Assembly: GCF_900103975.1 (NCBI RefSeq)
Contig: NZ_FNIR01000004.1
Location: 248,001-312,000, forward strand
Direction of reading: 5' to 3'
DNA: 64,000 nt
Origin: Klenkia soli
Lineage (GTDB): Bacteria; Actinomycetota; Actinomycetes; Mycobacteriales; Geodermatophilaceae
Both the position numbers and the translations under genes were made by a program. Every line of letters begins with the position of its first letter. Position 1 is the stretch's first letter. Positions 36,394 to 45,499 of this stretch are shown one piece after another. Under the pieces are notes generated by a model. It searched no databases, was not told the DNA's origin, and saw only the letters and a list, made by a program, of their open reading frames with translations.

Positions 36394-38437
36394 CGGCCAC
36401 CACCCGCGCCTGGAAGTCGCGCTCGCCCGTGCGGGTCCAGCTGCCGTCGGCGCCCAGCTGCCAGCTGCGGACGTCGTCGGCCATGGCGCCGTCGAACATC
36501 CGCTGCAGCTGCTCGGTGGCGTGCACGTCGCTGATCCGCAGCAGCACCTCGACCCGGCGGTCCAGGTTGCGGTGCATGAGGTCGGCGCTGCCCAGCCACC
36601 ACTCGGGCGACCCGTCGTTGAGGAAGTTGCACACCCGGGAGTGCTCCAGGAACCGGCCCACGATCGAGCGCACCCGGATGTTCTCGCTGAGCCCCGCGAC
36701 CTGGGGTCGCAGGGCGCAGATGCCGCGGATCCACAGCTCGACCGGCACCCCGGCGCCCGAGGCCTCGTAGAGCGCGTCGATGAGCTCCTCGTCGACCAGG
36801 GAGTTCACCTTGATCCGGATGCCCGACGGGCGGCCCTCGGCGGCGTGCCGGGCCTCGCGGCGGATCTTCTCCAGCAGCCCGGCGCGGACCCCGTGCGGGG
36901 CCACCAGCAGCGACCGGTAGGTGGTCTGCCGTGAGTACCCGGTGAGGGTGTTGAACAGGTCGGTCAGGTCGGCGCCGACCCGCGGGTCGGCGGTGAGAAC
37001 GCCGAGGTCCTCGTAGATGCGGGCCGTCTTCGGGTTGTAGTTGCCGGTGCCGATGTGGCAGTACCGCCGCAGGACGCCGTTCTCGCGGCGGACCACCAGC
37101 GCGGTCTTGCAGTGCGTCTTCAGCCCCACCAGGCCGTACACGACGTGGCAGCCGGCGCGCTCCAGCGAGCGGGCCCAGCTGATGTTGGCCTCCTCGTCGA
37201 AGCGGGCCTTGATCTCCACCAGCACCACGACCTGCTTGCCCGCCGTCGCCGCCTCGATCAGCGCCTGCACGATGGGGGAGTCACCCGAGGTGCGGTACAG
37301 CGTCTGCTTGATCGCCAGCACCAGCGGGTCGGCGGCGGCCTGCTCGATGAACCGCTGCACGCTGGTGGCGAAGGAGTCGTAGGGGTGGTGCACCAGCACG
37401 TCGCCCTCGCGCAGCGTGGCGAAGACGCTCTTGGGGGTCTCGCCGTCCGAGAGCCGCGGGTGCGTGCCGGGCACGAACGGCTCGTCCTTCAGCTCGGGCC
37501 GGTCCAGGCCGTAGAGCGCCATCAGCGCGGCGAGGTCCAGCAGCCCGGGCACGTGCAGCACGTCGCTGGGGGAGACCTCGAGCTCGTGCAGCAGGACGTC
37601 GAGGATCTGCGGGTCCATGGTGTCGGTGACCTCGAGCCGCACCGCGGGTCCGAACCGGCGGCGGGCCAGTTCGCGCTCGAGGGCCTGCAGCAGGTCCTCG
37701 TCGCGGTCCTCCTCGACCTCGACGTCGGCGTTGCGGGTGACCCGGAACAGGTGGTGGTCGATGACCTCGAGGCCGGGGAACAGCTGGTTGAGGTGCGCGG
37801 AGATGAGGTCCTCGAGCGGCAGGAAGACCGACTCGTCGTCCTCGGTGACCACCGGGACGAAGCGCGGCACGTTGTCGGGCACCTTCACCCGGGCGAACCG
37901 CGGGGCGCCGGTCTCGGGGTCGCGCACGGACACGGCCAGGTTCAGCGACAGGCCCGAGATGTAGGGGAAGGGGTGCGCGGGGTCGACGGCCAGCGGGGTG
38001 AGCACCGGGAAGACCTGGTCGCGGAAGTACTCGCGCAGCCGCATCGACTCGGCGTCGCCGACCTCGGTCCAGTGCACGATGCGGATGCCGTGCTGCTCCA
38101 GCCGGGGGGCGACGTCCTGGACGAAGACCGCGGCGTGCCGGGCGACGAGCTCCTGGGTGCGGGCCGTGATCCGGGACAGCTGCTCGCGGATGGTCAGGCC
38201 GTCGGGCGAGCGCATCGTCAGACCGGTGCTGTGCCGGCGCTTCAGCCCGGCGATGCGCACCATGTAGAACTCGTCGAGGTTGCTGGCGAAGATCGACAGG
38301 AACTTGACCCGCTCGAGCAGCGGCGCGTTCTCGTCCTCGGCGAGCTCCAGCACCCGCGCGTTGAAGTCCAACCAGGACAGCTCGCGGTTCAGGAAGCGGT
38401 CGGCGTGCTGGGCCGTCTCGGTCTGCATCTCGGACAC
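36377..38437 (-). CDS. ppk: polyphosphate kinase 1
   Basis: A 686-residue enzyme that makes polyphosphate from ATP reversibly. The N domain starts [20 protein letters not shown]. The phosphorylated His is H442 in [12 protein letters not shown], and the second conserved His is in [22 protein letters not shown] 38437 or ATG 38428 (VSEMQTET) is the likely start; the upstream open frame belongs to cofC antisense. It forms a minus-strand unit with cofC and mutT1. Confidence 0.96.
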   Translation of the reverse strand: MSEMQTETAQHADRFLNRELSWLDFNARVLELAEDENAPLLERVKFLSIFASNLDEFYMVRIAGLKRRHSTGLTMRSPDGLTIREQLSRITARTQELVARHAAVFVQDVAPRLEQHGIRIVHWTEVGDAESMRLREYFRDQVFPVLTPLAVDPAHPFPYISGLSLNLAVSVRDPETGAPRFARVKVPDNVPRFVPVVTEDDESVFLPLEDLISAHLNQLFPGLEVIDHHLFRVTRNADVEVEEDRDEDLLQALERELARRRFGPAVRLEVTDTMDPQILDVLLHELEVSPSDVLHVPGLLDLAALMALYGLDRPELKDEPFVPGTHPRLSDGETPKSVFATLREGDVLVHHPYDSFATSVQRFIEQAAADPLVLAIKQTLYRTSGDSPIVQALIEAATAGKQVVVLVEIKARFDEEANISWARSLERAGCHVVYGLVGLKTHCKTALVVRRENGVLRRYCHIGTGNYNPKTARIYEDLGVLTADPRVGADLTDLFNTLTGYSRQTTYRSLLVAPHGVRAGLLEKIRREARHAAEGRPSGIRIKVNSLVDEELIDALYEASGAGVPVELWIRGICALRPQVAGLSENIRVRSIVGRFLEHSRVCNFLNDGSPEWWLGSADLMHRNLDRRVEVLLRISDVHATEQLQRMFDGAMADDVRSWQLGADGSWTRTGERDFQARVVAGELAG

Positions 38438-38489
38438 CGCGACATCTTCGCCTACGCCGGTGAACAGCCGGTGATCACGCCCGGTCAGG

Positions 38490-39113
38490 TCACGCGCAGG
38501 CCTCGTGCGCCACGGCGCGCGTCCGCGGCCCGGCGCCCAGTGCACGGGCTGCGGCCAGGTGCTCGGCGGTGTCGACGTCGCGGCGCAGCCCGGGCCAGTC
38601 GCCGGCCAGGGCCACCGCGCCGGACACGGCGTGCGCGGCGGCCGACCCCGGGCCGAAGGCCGGCGCGAGGTCACCGCCGGTGACGGCCAGCAGCGTCGTC
38701 CCGGTGCCCTCGGCGTCGGCGACGAAGGACCGCGGGACACCGGCCGCTGCCCGCAGCGCCTGGTCCAGCTCGTCGGCCTGCAGGGCCGGCAGGTCCGAGT
38801 TGAGGACGGCGACGAACCGCGCCCCGGTCGCTGCGGCCCCCTGCACCAGGGCGGCGTTCAGGCCCCCTGCGGGTTCGTCGGGGACCACCCGCGCGCCCAG
38901 CTGGGTGGCCAGCGCGGCGGCGCGCGGGTCGGCGGTGACCACCCACAGGGAGCCGACCTCCCGGGCGAGGGCGGCCGCCGCCAGCGTGTCGCCGAGCATC
39001 GCGAGGACGAGGTCCTCGTGCTCGGCGCGGTCGACCACCGGCCCCAGCCGGGTCTTGGCCAGCGCCAGCCGCTTGGCGGGGACCACGACCGACCAGTGCT
39101 GCACCTGCTGCAC
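38490..39113 (-). CDS. cofC: 2-phospho-L-lactate (or phosphoenolpyruvate) guanylyltransferase, F420 synthesis
   Basis: A 207-residue nucleotidyltransferase. N-terminal [17 protein letters not shown] is the typical CofC/FbiD start, and NSDLPAL is the metal site. It activates 2-phospholactate or PEP with GTP for coenzyme F420. In M. tuberculosis fbiD is next to ppk too. GTG start at 39113. Its presence implies F420 and so F420-dependent oxidoreductases in this organism. Confidence 0.9.
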   Translation of the reverse strand: MQQVQHWSVVVPAKRLALAKTRLGPVVDRAEHEDLVLAMLGDTLAAAALAREVGSLWVVTADPRAAALATQLGARVVPDEPAGGLNAALVQGAAATGARFVAVLNSDLPALQADELDQALRAAAGVPRSFVADAEGTGTTLLAVTGGDLAPAFGPGSAAAHAVSGAVALAGDWPGLRRDVDTAEHLAAARALGAGPRTRAVAHEACA

Positions 39114-39143
39114 GCTGCCACACCTGCCTGTCCCCGGCCTGGG

Positions 39144-40169
39144 TCAGCGGGCCACCGATGCTCGCCGGGCAGCGGGGTCCAGGAGGACGTCGACGTTCGA
39201 CGTGCGCTGCTCGACGGACCCGCGGCCCGTGGGCAGGGCGCGCACGGCGGGGTCCACGACCCGGTCCAGCAGCTGTGCGGCGATGGCCGGGTCGGGGTGC
39301 AGGTGCGGCCGGTCCCAGAACGGGACGGCGGCCCGGGCGACGTCGGTCAGCCCCAGCTCCCGATGCCGGGCGACCAGGACGTCGAGCGCGGCGGCCAGGG
39401 CGTGCTGGCGGTCCTCGCGGCCGGCTCCCCGGAGTGCGGCGTCCAGGGCCGGGGCGAGGCGTGCGGCGAGCGGGAGGCGGGCGAACGCGGTGCCGAACCA
39501 CTTCGCCCAGGGCGCCCACCGCTGGTCGAGCAGGAACGCCAGGTGCATGAGCACCTGGACCAGCCGGGCGGTGACCACGCGCGAGCCGAGGTCGTCGCCC
39601 ACGTCGGCGGCGCGGCCCACGGCGGGCAGCTCCTGGGCGATCCGCAGCCAGTCGCAGGCCAGGACGTGGCACCAGACGTCGTCGGGGTACCAGGCGAGCG
39701 CGGCGCGGGCGGCGCCGATCTCCCCGGTCCGGTCGGCGAAGACCGGGCCGGCGACGACCTCCAGCACCGCCTGCCCCGACAGGGACAGCCAGTCGGTCAC
39801 GCCGATCCCGTCGAGCGGGTCGAACCCGAGCCCGCCGCGCAGGAACTGCGGGACGGTGGCGACGTGCACCTGGTGCTGCACGGTCGTCGACCCGGTGGTG
39901 GCGAACCGGGTGGGCAGTCCGCCGAAGCTGTCGGGCAGCGCGCGGTCGAGCTCCTCGGCGACGACGCGGGGCAGCCCGTCCGGCACCAGCAGGGTCAGCC
40001 GCAGCCCCCAGTCGTGGTCCCGAGAGGTGGCGTCGTCCAGCCCGAGCACGTCCGACCCGGACCCGAGCCGACCGATCGCGTACCGGAGCTCCGGGAAGCG
40101 AGCCTGCAGCAGCGGCTCCACGACCTGGGTGACGTAGCCGCGCAGCAGCTCCTGCGTCTCGGTGCTCAT
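39144..40169 (-). CDS. DUF4037-type nucleotidyltransferase-fold protein
   Basis: A 341-residue protein. It starts with a nucleotidyltransferase-like segment: IGRLGSGSDVLGLDD then SRDHDWG, with the Gly-Ser and Asp-x-Asp pattern. The rest is mainly helical and matches DUF4037 in general form (ALAWYPDDVWCHVLACDWLRIAQE). Function unknown. ATG 40169 lies inside a 17-bp tandem repeat and overlaps the TGA of a tiny upstream frame. It is the first gene of the minus unit with cofC, ppk and mutT1. Confidence 0.75.
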   Translation of the reverse strand: MSTETQELLRGYVTQVVEPLLQARFPELRYAIGRLGSGSDVLGLDDATSRDHDWGLRLTLLVPDGLPRVVAEELDRALPDSFGGLPTRFATTGSTTVQHQVHVATVPQFLRGGLGFDPLDGIGVTDWLSLSGQAVLEVVAGPVFADRTGEIGAARAALAWYPDDVWCHVLACDWLRIAQELPAVGRAADVGDDLGSRVVTARLVQVLMHLAFLLDQRWAPWAKWFGTAFARLPLAARLAPALDAALRGAGREDRQHALAAALDVLVARHRELGLTDVARAAVPFWDRPHLHPDPAIAAQLLDRVVDPAVRALPTGRGSVEQRTSNVDVLLDPAARRASVAR

Positions 40170-40234
40170 GTCGTCGCGGTGGTCATGTCGTCTCCGTGGT
40201 TGCAGCGCCTCCGTGGTTGCAGCGTGTCCGCGGT
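40167..40234 (-). repeat. four tandem 17-bp repeats at the DUF4037 start
   Basis: Four imperfect copies (40167-40183, 40184-40200, 40201-40217, 40218-40234) end in CGGTGGT, CCGTGGT, CCGTGGT and CCGCGGT. Two copies carry CATGTCGTC, i.e. GACGACATG on the coding strand. The copy at 40184 makes a second ATG with GGAG upstream, giving the 6-codon frame MTTATT whose TGA overlaps the DUF4037 ATG. Confidence 0.75.
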
Positions 40235-40373
40235 GCTCACGGAGAGCATCCTGTCGCGGCAGCGCGTCGCATCCCGGCGGCGACCGGACGCGATCGACCA
40301 ACAGCGGAGAATCACCTGCTCAGCTGTCTGTCGAGGGCCCAGAACTGTCGTACCCCTCTGGTGGACTGAATCC

Positions 40374-42284
40374 ATGACGGCGACGGCGGAGCGGTTCTGG
40401 GTGGAGATCACCCCGCGCCGTGCTGTCGTCCGCGCGGAGGGCCCGACGGTGTTGCCGCAGTTGACCGGGCTGGCTGCTGCAGCGGGTCTGGAGGGCGCTG
40501 AGCTGGATGCGGAGTTGTCCTCGGTGCACCGGCAGATGTCCGCTCTCGCCGCGTACCGAGCGGGGTTGATCGAGCGCAAGGCCACCCTCGGTGCCCAGCA
40601 CCCGTTGCCGTTCGCTCCTGGTGCTCGGACCGACACCCGCCCGAATGCTGATGTCGATGATCCGTCGCTGCAGGCCGCCGACGACTTCCTGCCCGACGAG
40701 GTCGCGGTCCTGCTGAACACCTCGGTGGCTTCGGCCCGGTACCTGGTGGACGACGACCTGGCGCTGGTGCGGCAGCTGCCTGCGGTGTGGCACGCGTTGG
40801 CCGACGGCCGGATCGACGAGGCGCGGGCGAAGGTGATCGTGAAGGCGTTGCGCTACCAGGCTGCGTCGTGGGGCGGGCCGGTCGACGACGCCGTGATCGA
40901 CGCGATCGCTGCCCGGGCGGTGGAGTGGGCGGCCGCCGGGTGCCCGCCCACCACGTTGCGGGAGCGGATCGACGCCGCGCTGATCGCCGCCGACCCCGAG
41001 GCTGCCGACCGGCGCAAGTCCCTGCGCAAGCGGGAGGCCGGGGTGCGGGTGCAGGGCACCGGCGACGGCCTCGCTGACCTGCGCGCGACGAACCTGGAGG
41101 CCGCGGACGCGAAGCTTGTCAAGGCCCAGCTGGGCGCGTTCGTGCGGAAGCTGAAGGCCGACGGGGACACCCGCTCGACCGGGGAGATCGAGACCGAACT
41201 CGTGGTCATGCTGCTGACCCGCCCGTGGGAGCAGCTGGACCCGGCGATCGCGCACCTGACGGTCAACGCCGACCTGGCCGACCTGCTGGTGCCCGACCTC
41301 AGCGCCCTCATCGCCCAAGCCCAGGCCGAGGCCGAGGGCGGTGAGGGCGATGTCGAAGGTGAGTCCGCCGCGACTGCCGACTCCGATTCCGCCACCGACT
41401 CCGATGCCGGCGCCGCGGACGACGACTCCGGCGCGGATGACGCCGAGGACGACACCGTTGTCGAGGCCGACGCCGGGGACACCGTTGCCGGCGAAGCCTT
41501 CGAGGTCCCAGGCGGTGCTGCGCATTCAGCGCGGATCGGTCCAGCCGACGAGGGGACAGGTGTGCCCGATGCCAGGGTCGGTGAGCAGGTGCCTTCCGGT
41601 GGTGCTCGAGTCGGGCACGTCGACGGGCTGCCGGTCAGCCCGGCCGCCGTGCGCTCGCTCCTGACCTGTATCGACGCCCTCGGACTCACCCACCCCGACG
41701 GCGGCGGTGAGCTGGCGTTCACCATCACCGGCCAGGGCGGTCGGCTGCTGGCCGTGGCCACCCCCGAGGAGCTGGTCGCCGCCGCGAAGACCGGGCGCGG
41801 AGTCGGACCACCACCGGGAGCGCCGGGCTACACCCCGACCGCCGCGCAGTACCGGTACCTGCGCGCCCGCGACCGGCACTGCCGCTTCCCCGGCTGCCGC
41901 CAGGTCGCCCGAGCCTGCGACGCCGACCACGTCGTCCCCCACGACCACCACAACCCTGCAGGCGGCGGGCCCACCTGCGTCCGCAACCTGGCCATGCTCT
42001 GCCGCCGACACCACAGGCTGAAGACCCACTCCCGCGGCTGGCGGTTCGCCATGGAGGCCGACGGCACCCTGCACGTCACCACACCCGGCGGCACCATCCG
42101 CACCACCAGGCCGCCAGCCATGGGCGAGGTCCTCGACCTCCTCGACGAACCACCCCGCCGTACGACCTCGACTCGGACCCACCGCCCTTCTGACCGGGGC
42201 TGTCGGGCCGGAGATGAACAGCGGGTGACGAGCCACCGGGACAGCTGGTCGTGGTCGTGGGGAAGCCCTACGGTGCGGCCATGA
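40374..42284 (+). CDS. DUF222 / HNH endonuclease domain protein (13E12 repeat type)
   Basis: A 636-residue protein. The DUF222 domain covers about 20-320. An acidic Ala/Asp/Glu/Ser linker, probably disordered, runs about 325-375. A second conserved part leads to a C-terminal HNH nuclease motif: RDRHCRFPGCRQVARACDADH...HH...NLAMLCRRHH. Such genes are numerous and mobile in actinobacteria; their role is unclear. Codon use differs from the neighbours, with more T and G in third positions, which suggests a different origin. ATG 40374; no clear promoter. Its last 4 nt overlap the next gene. Confidence 0.85.
   Translation: MTATAERFWVEITPRRAVVRAEGPTVLPQLTGLAAAAGLEGAELDAELSSVHRQMSALAAYRAGLIERKATLGAQHPLPFAPGARTDTRPNADVDDPSLQAADDFLPDEVAVLLNTSVASARYLVDDDLALVRQLPAVWHALADGRIDEARAKVIVKALRYQAASWGGPVDDAVIDAIAARAVEWAAAGCPPTTLRERIDAALIAADPEAADRRKSLRKREAGVRVQGTGDGLADLRATNLEAADAKLVKAQLGAFVRKLKADGDTRSTGEIETELVVMLLTRPWEQLDPAIAHLTVNADLADLLVPDLSALIAQAQAEAEGGEGDVEGESAATADSDSATDSDAGAADDDSGADDAEDDTVVEADAGDTVAGEAFEVPGGAAHSARIGPADEGTGVPDARVGEQVPSGGARVGHVDGLPVSPAAVRSLLTCIDALGLTHPDGGGELAFTITGQGGRLLAVATPEELVAAAKTGRGVGPPPGAPGYTPTAAQYRYLRARDRHCRFPGCRQVARACDADHVVPHDHHNPAGGGPTCVRNLAMLCRRHHRLKTHSRGWRFAMEADGTLHVTTPGGTIRTTRPPAMGEVLDLLDEPPRRTTSTRTHRPSDRGCRAGDEQRVTSHRDSWSWSWGSPTVRP
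42269..42274 (+). promoter_or_regulatory. -10 hexamer, leaderless small membrane gene
   Basis: TACGGT lies 6 nt before ATG 42281, inside the 3' end of the DUF222/HNH gene. Confidence 0.4.
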
Positions 42285-42487
42285 TCCCGATCGGGGAACT
42301 CGTGGTGACCGGTGTCGTCGTCCTGGTCCTGGTGGTCGTGGGGGCCCTGCTCCTGCGGCGGGCGCTCCGCCGGCGGCGGGAGGGTTGGTACGCCGCCGTC
42401 GGCGACGTCCCCGCCACCGACGCCCGCGGTGCGGTGAACCGGAGCAGCTGGATGCTCGGCGGCGGGGGAGGCGGCGGAGGGGGCTGA
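42281..42487 (+). CDS. 68-residue membrane protein with poly-Gly tail
   Basis: One hydrophobic helix (about 8-27, VVTGVVVLVLVVVGALLL) is followed by a basic stop-transfer (RRALRRRREG) and a short cytosolic part ending in nine Gly. ATG 42281 was preferred over GTG 42251 because of the TACGGT hexamer 6 nt upstream and the better membrane start. Not recognised. Confidence 0.6.
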   Translation: MIPIGELVVTGVVVLVLVVVGALLLRRALRRRREGWYAAVGDVPATDARGAVNRSSWMLGGGGGGGGG

Positions 42488-42534
42488 GCGCGGCCGGGTC
42501 CACCCGACCCGGTGTGACGGGGCAAACTGACCGG

Positions 42535-43341
42535 GTGAGTCCTGATGCCGTCCCCGGTCCGGGGAACACCTGGCCGCGGCGACGGTGGCGGCCGCGGCCG
42601 AAGCTCGACTGGGCGCTGACGATGTGCCTGTGGGTCGTCTGGCCGGTCTGCGCGCTGCTCTACGACCTGCGGCTCCGGCACGCCGAGCGGATCCCGGCCC
42701 AGGGCGGGGTGCTGCTGGTGGCCAACCACGTCTCGGTCCTGGATCCGCTGGCCTGCGCGATGCTGGTCTACGACGCCGGTCGGGTGCCGCGGTTCCTCGC
42801 CAAGCACGCCGTGTTCACGGGCCTGGCCGGCACCATCCTGCGGTCGGCCGGCCAGATCCCGGTCTACCGCGGCACGTCGGCGGCCCAGTCGTCGATGAAC
42901 GCCGCCGAGGAGGCCCTCGCCGCGGGCGAGGTCGTCGTGATCTACCCCGAGGGGTCGGTCACCCGTGATCCCGACTGGTGGCCCATGGAGCCGCGCACCG
43001 GGGTCGCCCGGCTCGCGCTGACCACCGACGCCGTCGTCGTCCCGCTCGCCCAGTGGGGGCCGCAGCGGGTGCACGACTACCACGCCAAGAAGCTCCACCT
43101 CCGGCTGCGCACCCGCGCCGACTACCTGGTGGGGGAGCCGGTCGACCTGTCCGACCTCCGCGCCGAGGCACGGTCGGGTGGGCCCCTGTCGTCCCGCCTG
43201 CTGCACCAGACCACCGACCGGCTGATGGGCCAGGTGCGCGCGCAGCTGGGCGAGGTCCGCGGCACCACGCCCCCGGCCGCGATCCACCCCCGGCCCGGCC
43301 GCACCCCGGGCGACCTGCCGGGCGCGGCGGGCGCCGCGTGA
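42535..43341 (+). CDS. plsC: 1-acyl-sn-glycerol-3-phosphate acyltransferase
   Basis: A 268-residue membrane-associated acyltransferase of phospholipid synthesis. The catalytic block [13 protein letters not shown] (NHxxxxD variant) and the [12 protein letters not shown] block (EGT/S type) are visible, after one hydrophobic segment near residue 30. GTG 42535 is preceded by CAAACT as a weak -10. Its stop overlaps gpsA (GTGA). Confidence 0.9.
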   Translation: MSPDAVPGPGNTWPRRRWRPRPKLDWALTMCLWVVWPVCALLYDLRLRHAERIPAQGGVLLVANHVSVLDPLACAMLVYDAGRVPRFLAKHAVFTGLAGTILRSAGQIPVYRGTSAAQSSMNAAEEALAAGEVVVIYPEGSVTRDPDWWPMEPRTGVARLALTTDAVVVPLAQWGPQRVHDYHAKKLHLRLRTRADYLVGEPVDLSDLRAEARSGGPLSSRLLHQTTDRLMGQVRAQLGEVRGTTPPAAIHPRPGRTPGDLPGAAGAA

Positions 43342-44333
43342 CCCGGGCCGCGGTGCTGAGCGCGGGCAGCTGGGGGACGACCTTCGCCAAGGTGCTCGCC
43401 GACGCCGGCTCCGACGTCACCCTGTACGCCCGCCGCCCGGAACTGGCCGCCTCGATCACCGCGGACCGGGAGAACGCCGACTACCTGCCGGGCATCGCGC
43501 TCCCGGACCGGCTGCGCGCCACCCACGACGCCGCCGAGGCCCTCGAGGGCGCCGACGTCGTCGTGCTGAGCATCCCCTCGCAGTCCCTGCGGCAGAACCT
43601 CTCCGGGTGGGCGCCCCTCATCCCGCCCGGGGCGACCCTGCTGTCGCTGATGAAGGGCATCGAGCTGGGCAGCACCCGGCGCATGAGCGAGGTGATCTGC
43701 GAGGTCACGGGCGCGTCGCCCGACCGGGTCGCCGTGCTCAGCGGCCCGAACCTGGCCCGCGAGATCGCCGGGGAGCAGCCGGCGGCCACCGTCATCGCCT
43801 GCACCGACACCGACCGCGCCGAGGCCCTGCAGGCGGCCTGCCACACCCGCTACTTCCGGCCCTACACCAACCCCGACGTCGTGGGCTGCGAGCTGGGCGG
43901 CGCGGTCAAGAACGTCATCGCGCTGGCCGCGGGCGTCGCCGAGGGCCTGGGCTTCGGCGACAACACCCGGGCCTCGCTCATCACCCGCGGTCTGGCCGAG
44001 ACCATGCGGCTGGGCCTGGCCCTGGGCGCCGACCCGCTGACGTTCTCCGGGCTGGCCGGGCTGGGCGACCTGGTGGCCACCTGCTCCTCGCCGCTGTCGC
44101 GCAACCGCACCTTCGGCGAGCACCTGGGCCAGGGCATGAGCCTCGAGGAGACGGTCGCCGCAACCCGGCAGACGGCCGAGGGCGTGAAGTCCTGCCGGTC
44201 CGTGCTGGACCTCGCCCGCGCCCACGGCGTCGAGGTGCCGATCACCGAGGCCGTCGTCCGGGTGTGCCACGAGGGGGAGTCCCCGGTGCAGATGGTCCGC
44301 GAGATCATGAGCCGGGAGGCGAAGTCCGAGTGA
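43338..44333 (+). CDS. gpsA: glycerol-3-phosphate dehydrogenase [NAD(P)+]
   Basis: A 331-residue enzyme making sn-glycerol-3-phosphate for phospholipids, next to plsC. The Rossmann loop is [15 protein letters not shown]. The catalytic Lys is in [39 protein letters not shown] is typical. Translation is coupled to plsC. The stop codon lies within a 14-bp tandem duplication that also makes the next start. Confidence 0.95.
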   Translation: MTRAAVLSAGSWGTTFAKVLADAGSDVTLYARRPELAASITADRENADYLPGIALPDRLRATHDAAEALEGADVVVLSIPSQSLRQNLSGWAPLIPPGATLLSLMKGIELGSTRRMSEVICEVTGASPDRVAVLSGPNLAREIAGEQPAATVIACTDTDRAEALQAACHTRYFRPYTNPDVVGCELGGAVKNVIALAAGVAEGLGFGDNTRASLITRGLAETMRLGLALGADPLTFSGLAGLGDLVATCSSPLSRNRTFGEHLGQGMSLEETVAATRQTAEGVKSCRSVLDLARAHGVEVPITEAVVRVCHEGESPVQMVREIMSREAKSE

Positions 44334-44348
44334 GGAAGTCCGAGTGAG
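44321..44348 (+). repeat. 14-bp tandem duplication at gene junction
   Basis: GAAGTCCGAGTGAG occurs twice head to tail (44321-44334 and 44335-44348). Copy one contains the gpsA stop; copy two contains the GTG start of the next gene. Confidence 0.9.
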
Positions 44349-45474
44349 CTGGTCCGACGGCACCCGCGTCGTGCGCGGCGGCGACGAGCCCCCCGTCCCG
44401 GGTACCCCGTTGCGGCCCAGCCCGGTCTTCGCCGCCCCGTACCACCTGGGCGAGGACCCCTACGCCGCGGACTTCTACGCCCGCCCCGGGCACCCGACGC
44501 TGCGGGTGTTCGAGGAGGCCGTCGGTGACCTCGACGGCGGCGACTGCCTCGCCTTCGCCACCGGCATGGCCGCGATCAGCGCCGCGCTCTTCGCCGTCGT
44601 CCGGGCCGGGGACCGGGTGGTCATCCCCAGCGACGGCTACTACCAGACCCGCGCGCTCGGGGACGGCGAACTGGCCCGCTTCGGGGTCGTGGTCGAGCAG
44701 GTACCCACGCTCGAGATCGCCGCCGTGGCCGCCCGCGGGGACCTCGACGGTGCGGCGTTCGTGCTGCTGGAGACGCCGTCCAACCCCGAGCTGGACGTCT
44801 GCGACATCGCCGCCGTGGCCGCCGCCACGCAGGCGACCGGCGCCGTCCTGGCCGTGGACAACACCACCGCCACCCCGCTGGGCCAGCGACCGCTGGCGCT
44901 GGGCGCGGACCTCACCGTCGGCGCCGACACCAAGGCCCTCACCGGGCACAGCGACCTGCTCATGGGGCACGTCTCGACCGCCCGCACCGACCGGGGCCGC
45001 GAGCTGCAGACCCGGCTGAAGGCCTGGCGCGACCGCACCGGCAACGGCCCCGGCGCCTTCGACGCCTGGCTGGCCCACCGCTCCATGGGCACGCTGGACC
45101 TCCGGCTGACCCGCCAGGCCAGCACCGCCGCCGCTGTCGCCCAGCTGCTGGTCGACCACCCGGCGGTCACCGGCGTGCGCTGGCCCGGCCGGCCCGACGA
45201 CCCGTCGTACGAGGTCGCCGCCCGGCAGATGCTGCGCATGAACGGCGTGGTCTCGGCGACCCTGGCCGACGAGGCCGCCGTGCACGCGCTGACCCGCAGC
45301 AGCCGGCTCTGGCTGGCGGCCACCAGCTTCGGCGGCGTGCACTCCACCGTCGACCGCCGCGCCCAGTGGGGCGGCGACGCCGTCGCCGACGGGTTCGTGC
45401 GGTTCTCCTGCGGCATCGAGGACACCGCCGACCTCGTCGCCGACCTGACCACCGCCTTGGACACCCTGGTGTGA
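44344..45474 (+). CDS. PLP-dependent Cys/Met metabolism enzyme (cystathionine gamma-lyase-like)
   Basis: A 376-residue fold-type I PLP enzyme. TPLRPSPVFAAPYHLGED starts it; FATGMAAISAAL is the PLP phosphate site; the PLP Lys is in GADTKALTGHSDLLMG. ETPSNPELDVCDI is the Asn-Pro motif of the Cys/Met family. Cystathionine gamma-lyase is the most likely activity; synthase or methionine lyase cannot be excluded. GTG 44344 lies in the second copy of the duplication. Confidence 0.88.
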   Translation: MSWSDGTRVVRGGDEPPVPGTPLRPSPVFAAPYHLGEDPYAADFYARPGHPTLRVFEEAVGDLDGGDCLAFATGMAAISAALFAVVRAGDRVVIPSDGYYQTRALGDGELARFGVVVEQVPTLEIAAVAARGDLDGAAFVLLETPSNPELDVCDIAAVAAATQATGAVLAVDNTTATPLGQRPLALGADLTVGADTKALTGHSDLLMGHVSTARTDRGRELQTRLKAWRDRTGNGPGAFDAWLAHRSMGTLDLRLTRQASTAAAVAQLLVDHPAVTGVRWPGRPDDPSYEVAARQMLRMNGVVSATLADEAAVHALTRSSRLWLAATSFGGVHSTVDRRAQWGGDAVADGFVRFSCGIEDTADLVADLTTALDTLV

Positions 45475-45485
45475 CCCCCGGCCGA

Positions 45486-45491
45486 TAGGGT
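45486..45491 (+). promoter_or_regulatory. -10 hexamer, leaderless ddl
   Basis: TAGGGT lies 8 nt before the ddl ATG at 45500. GGGGCG between them could also act as a weak ribosome binding site. Confidence 0.4.
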
Positions 45492-45499
45492 CCGGGGCG

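Noticed and set aside
40167-40234. CRISPR array or replication iterons
   Set aside because: The repeats are directly abutting, 17 bp, imperfect and without spacers; no cas or rep genes are present.
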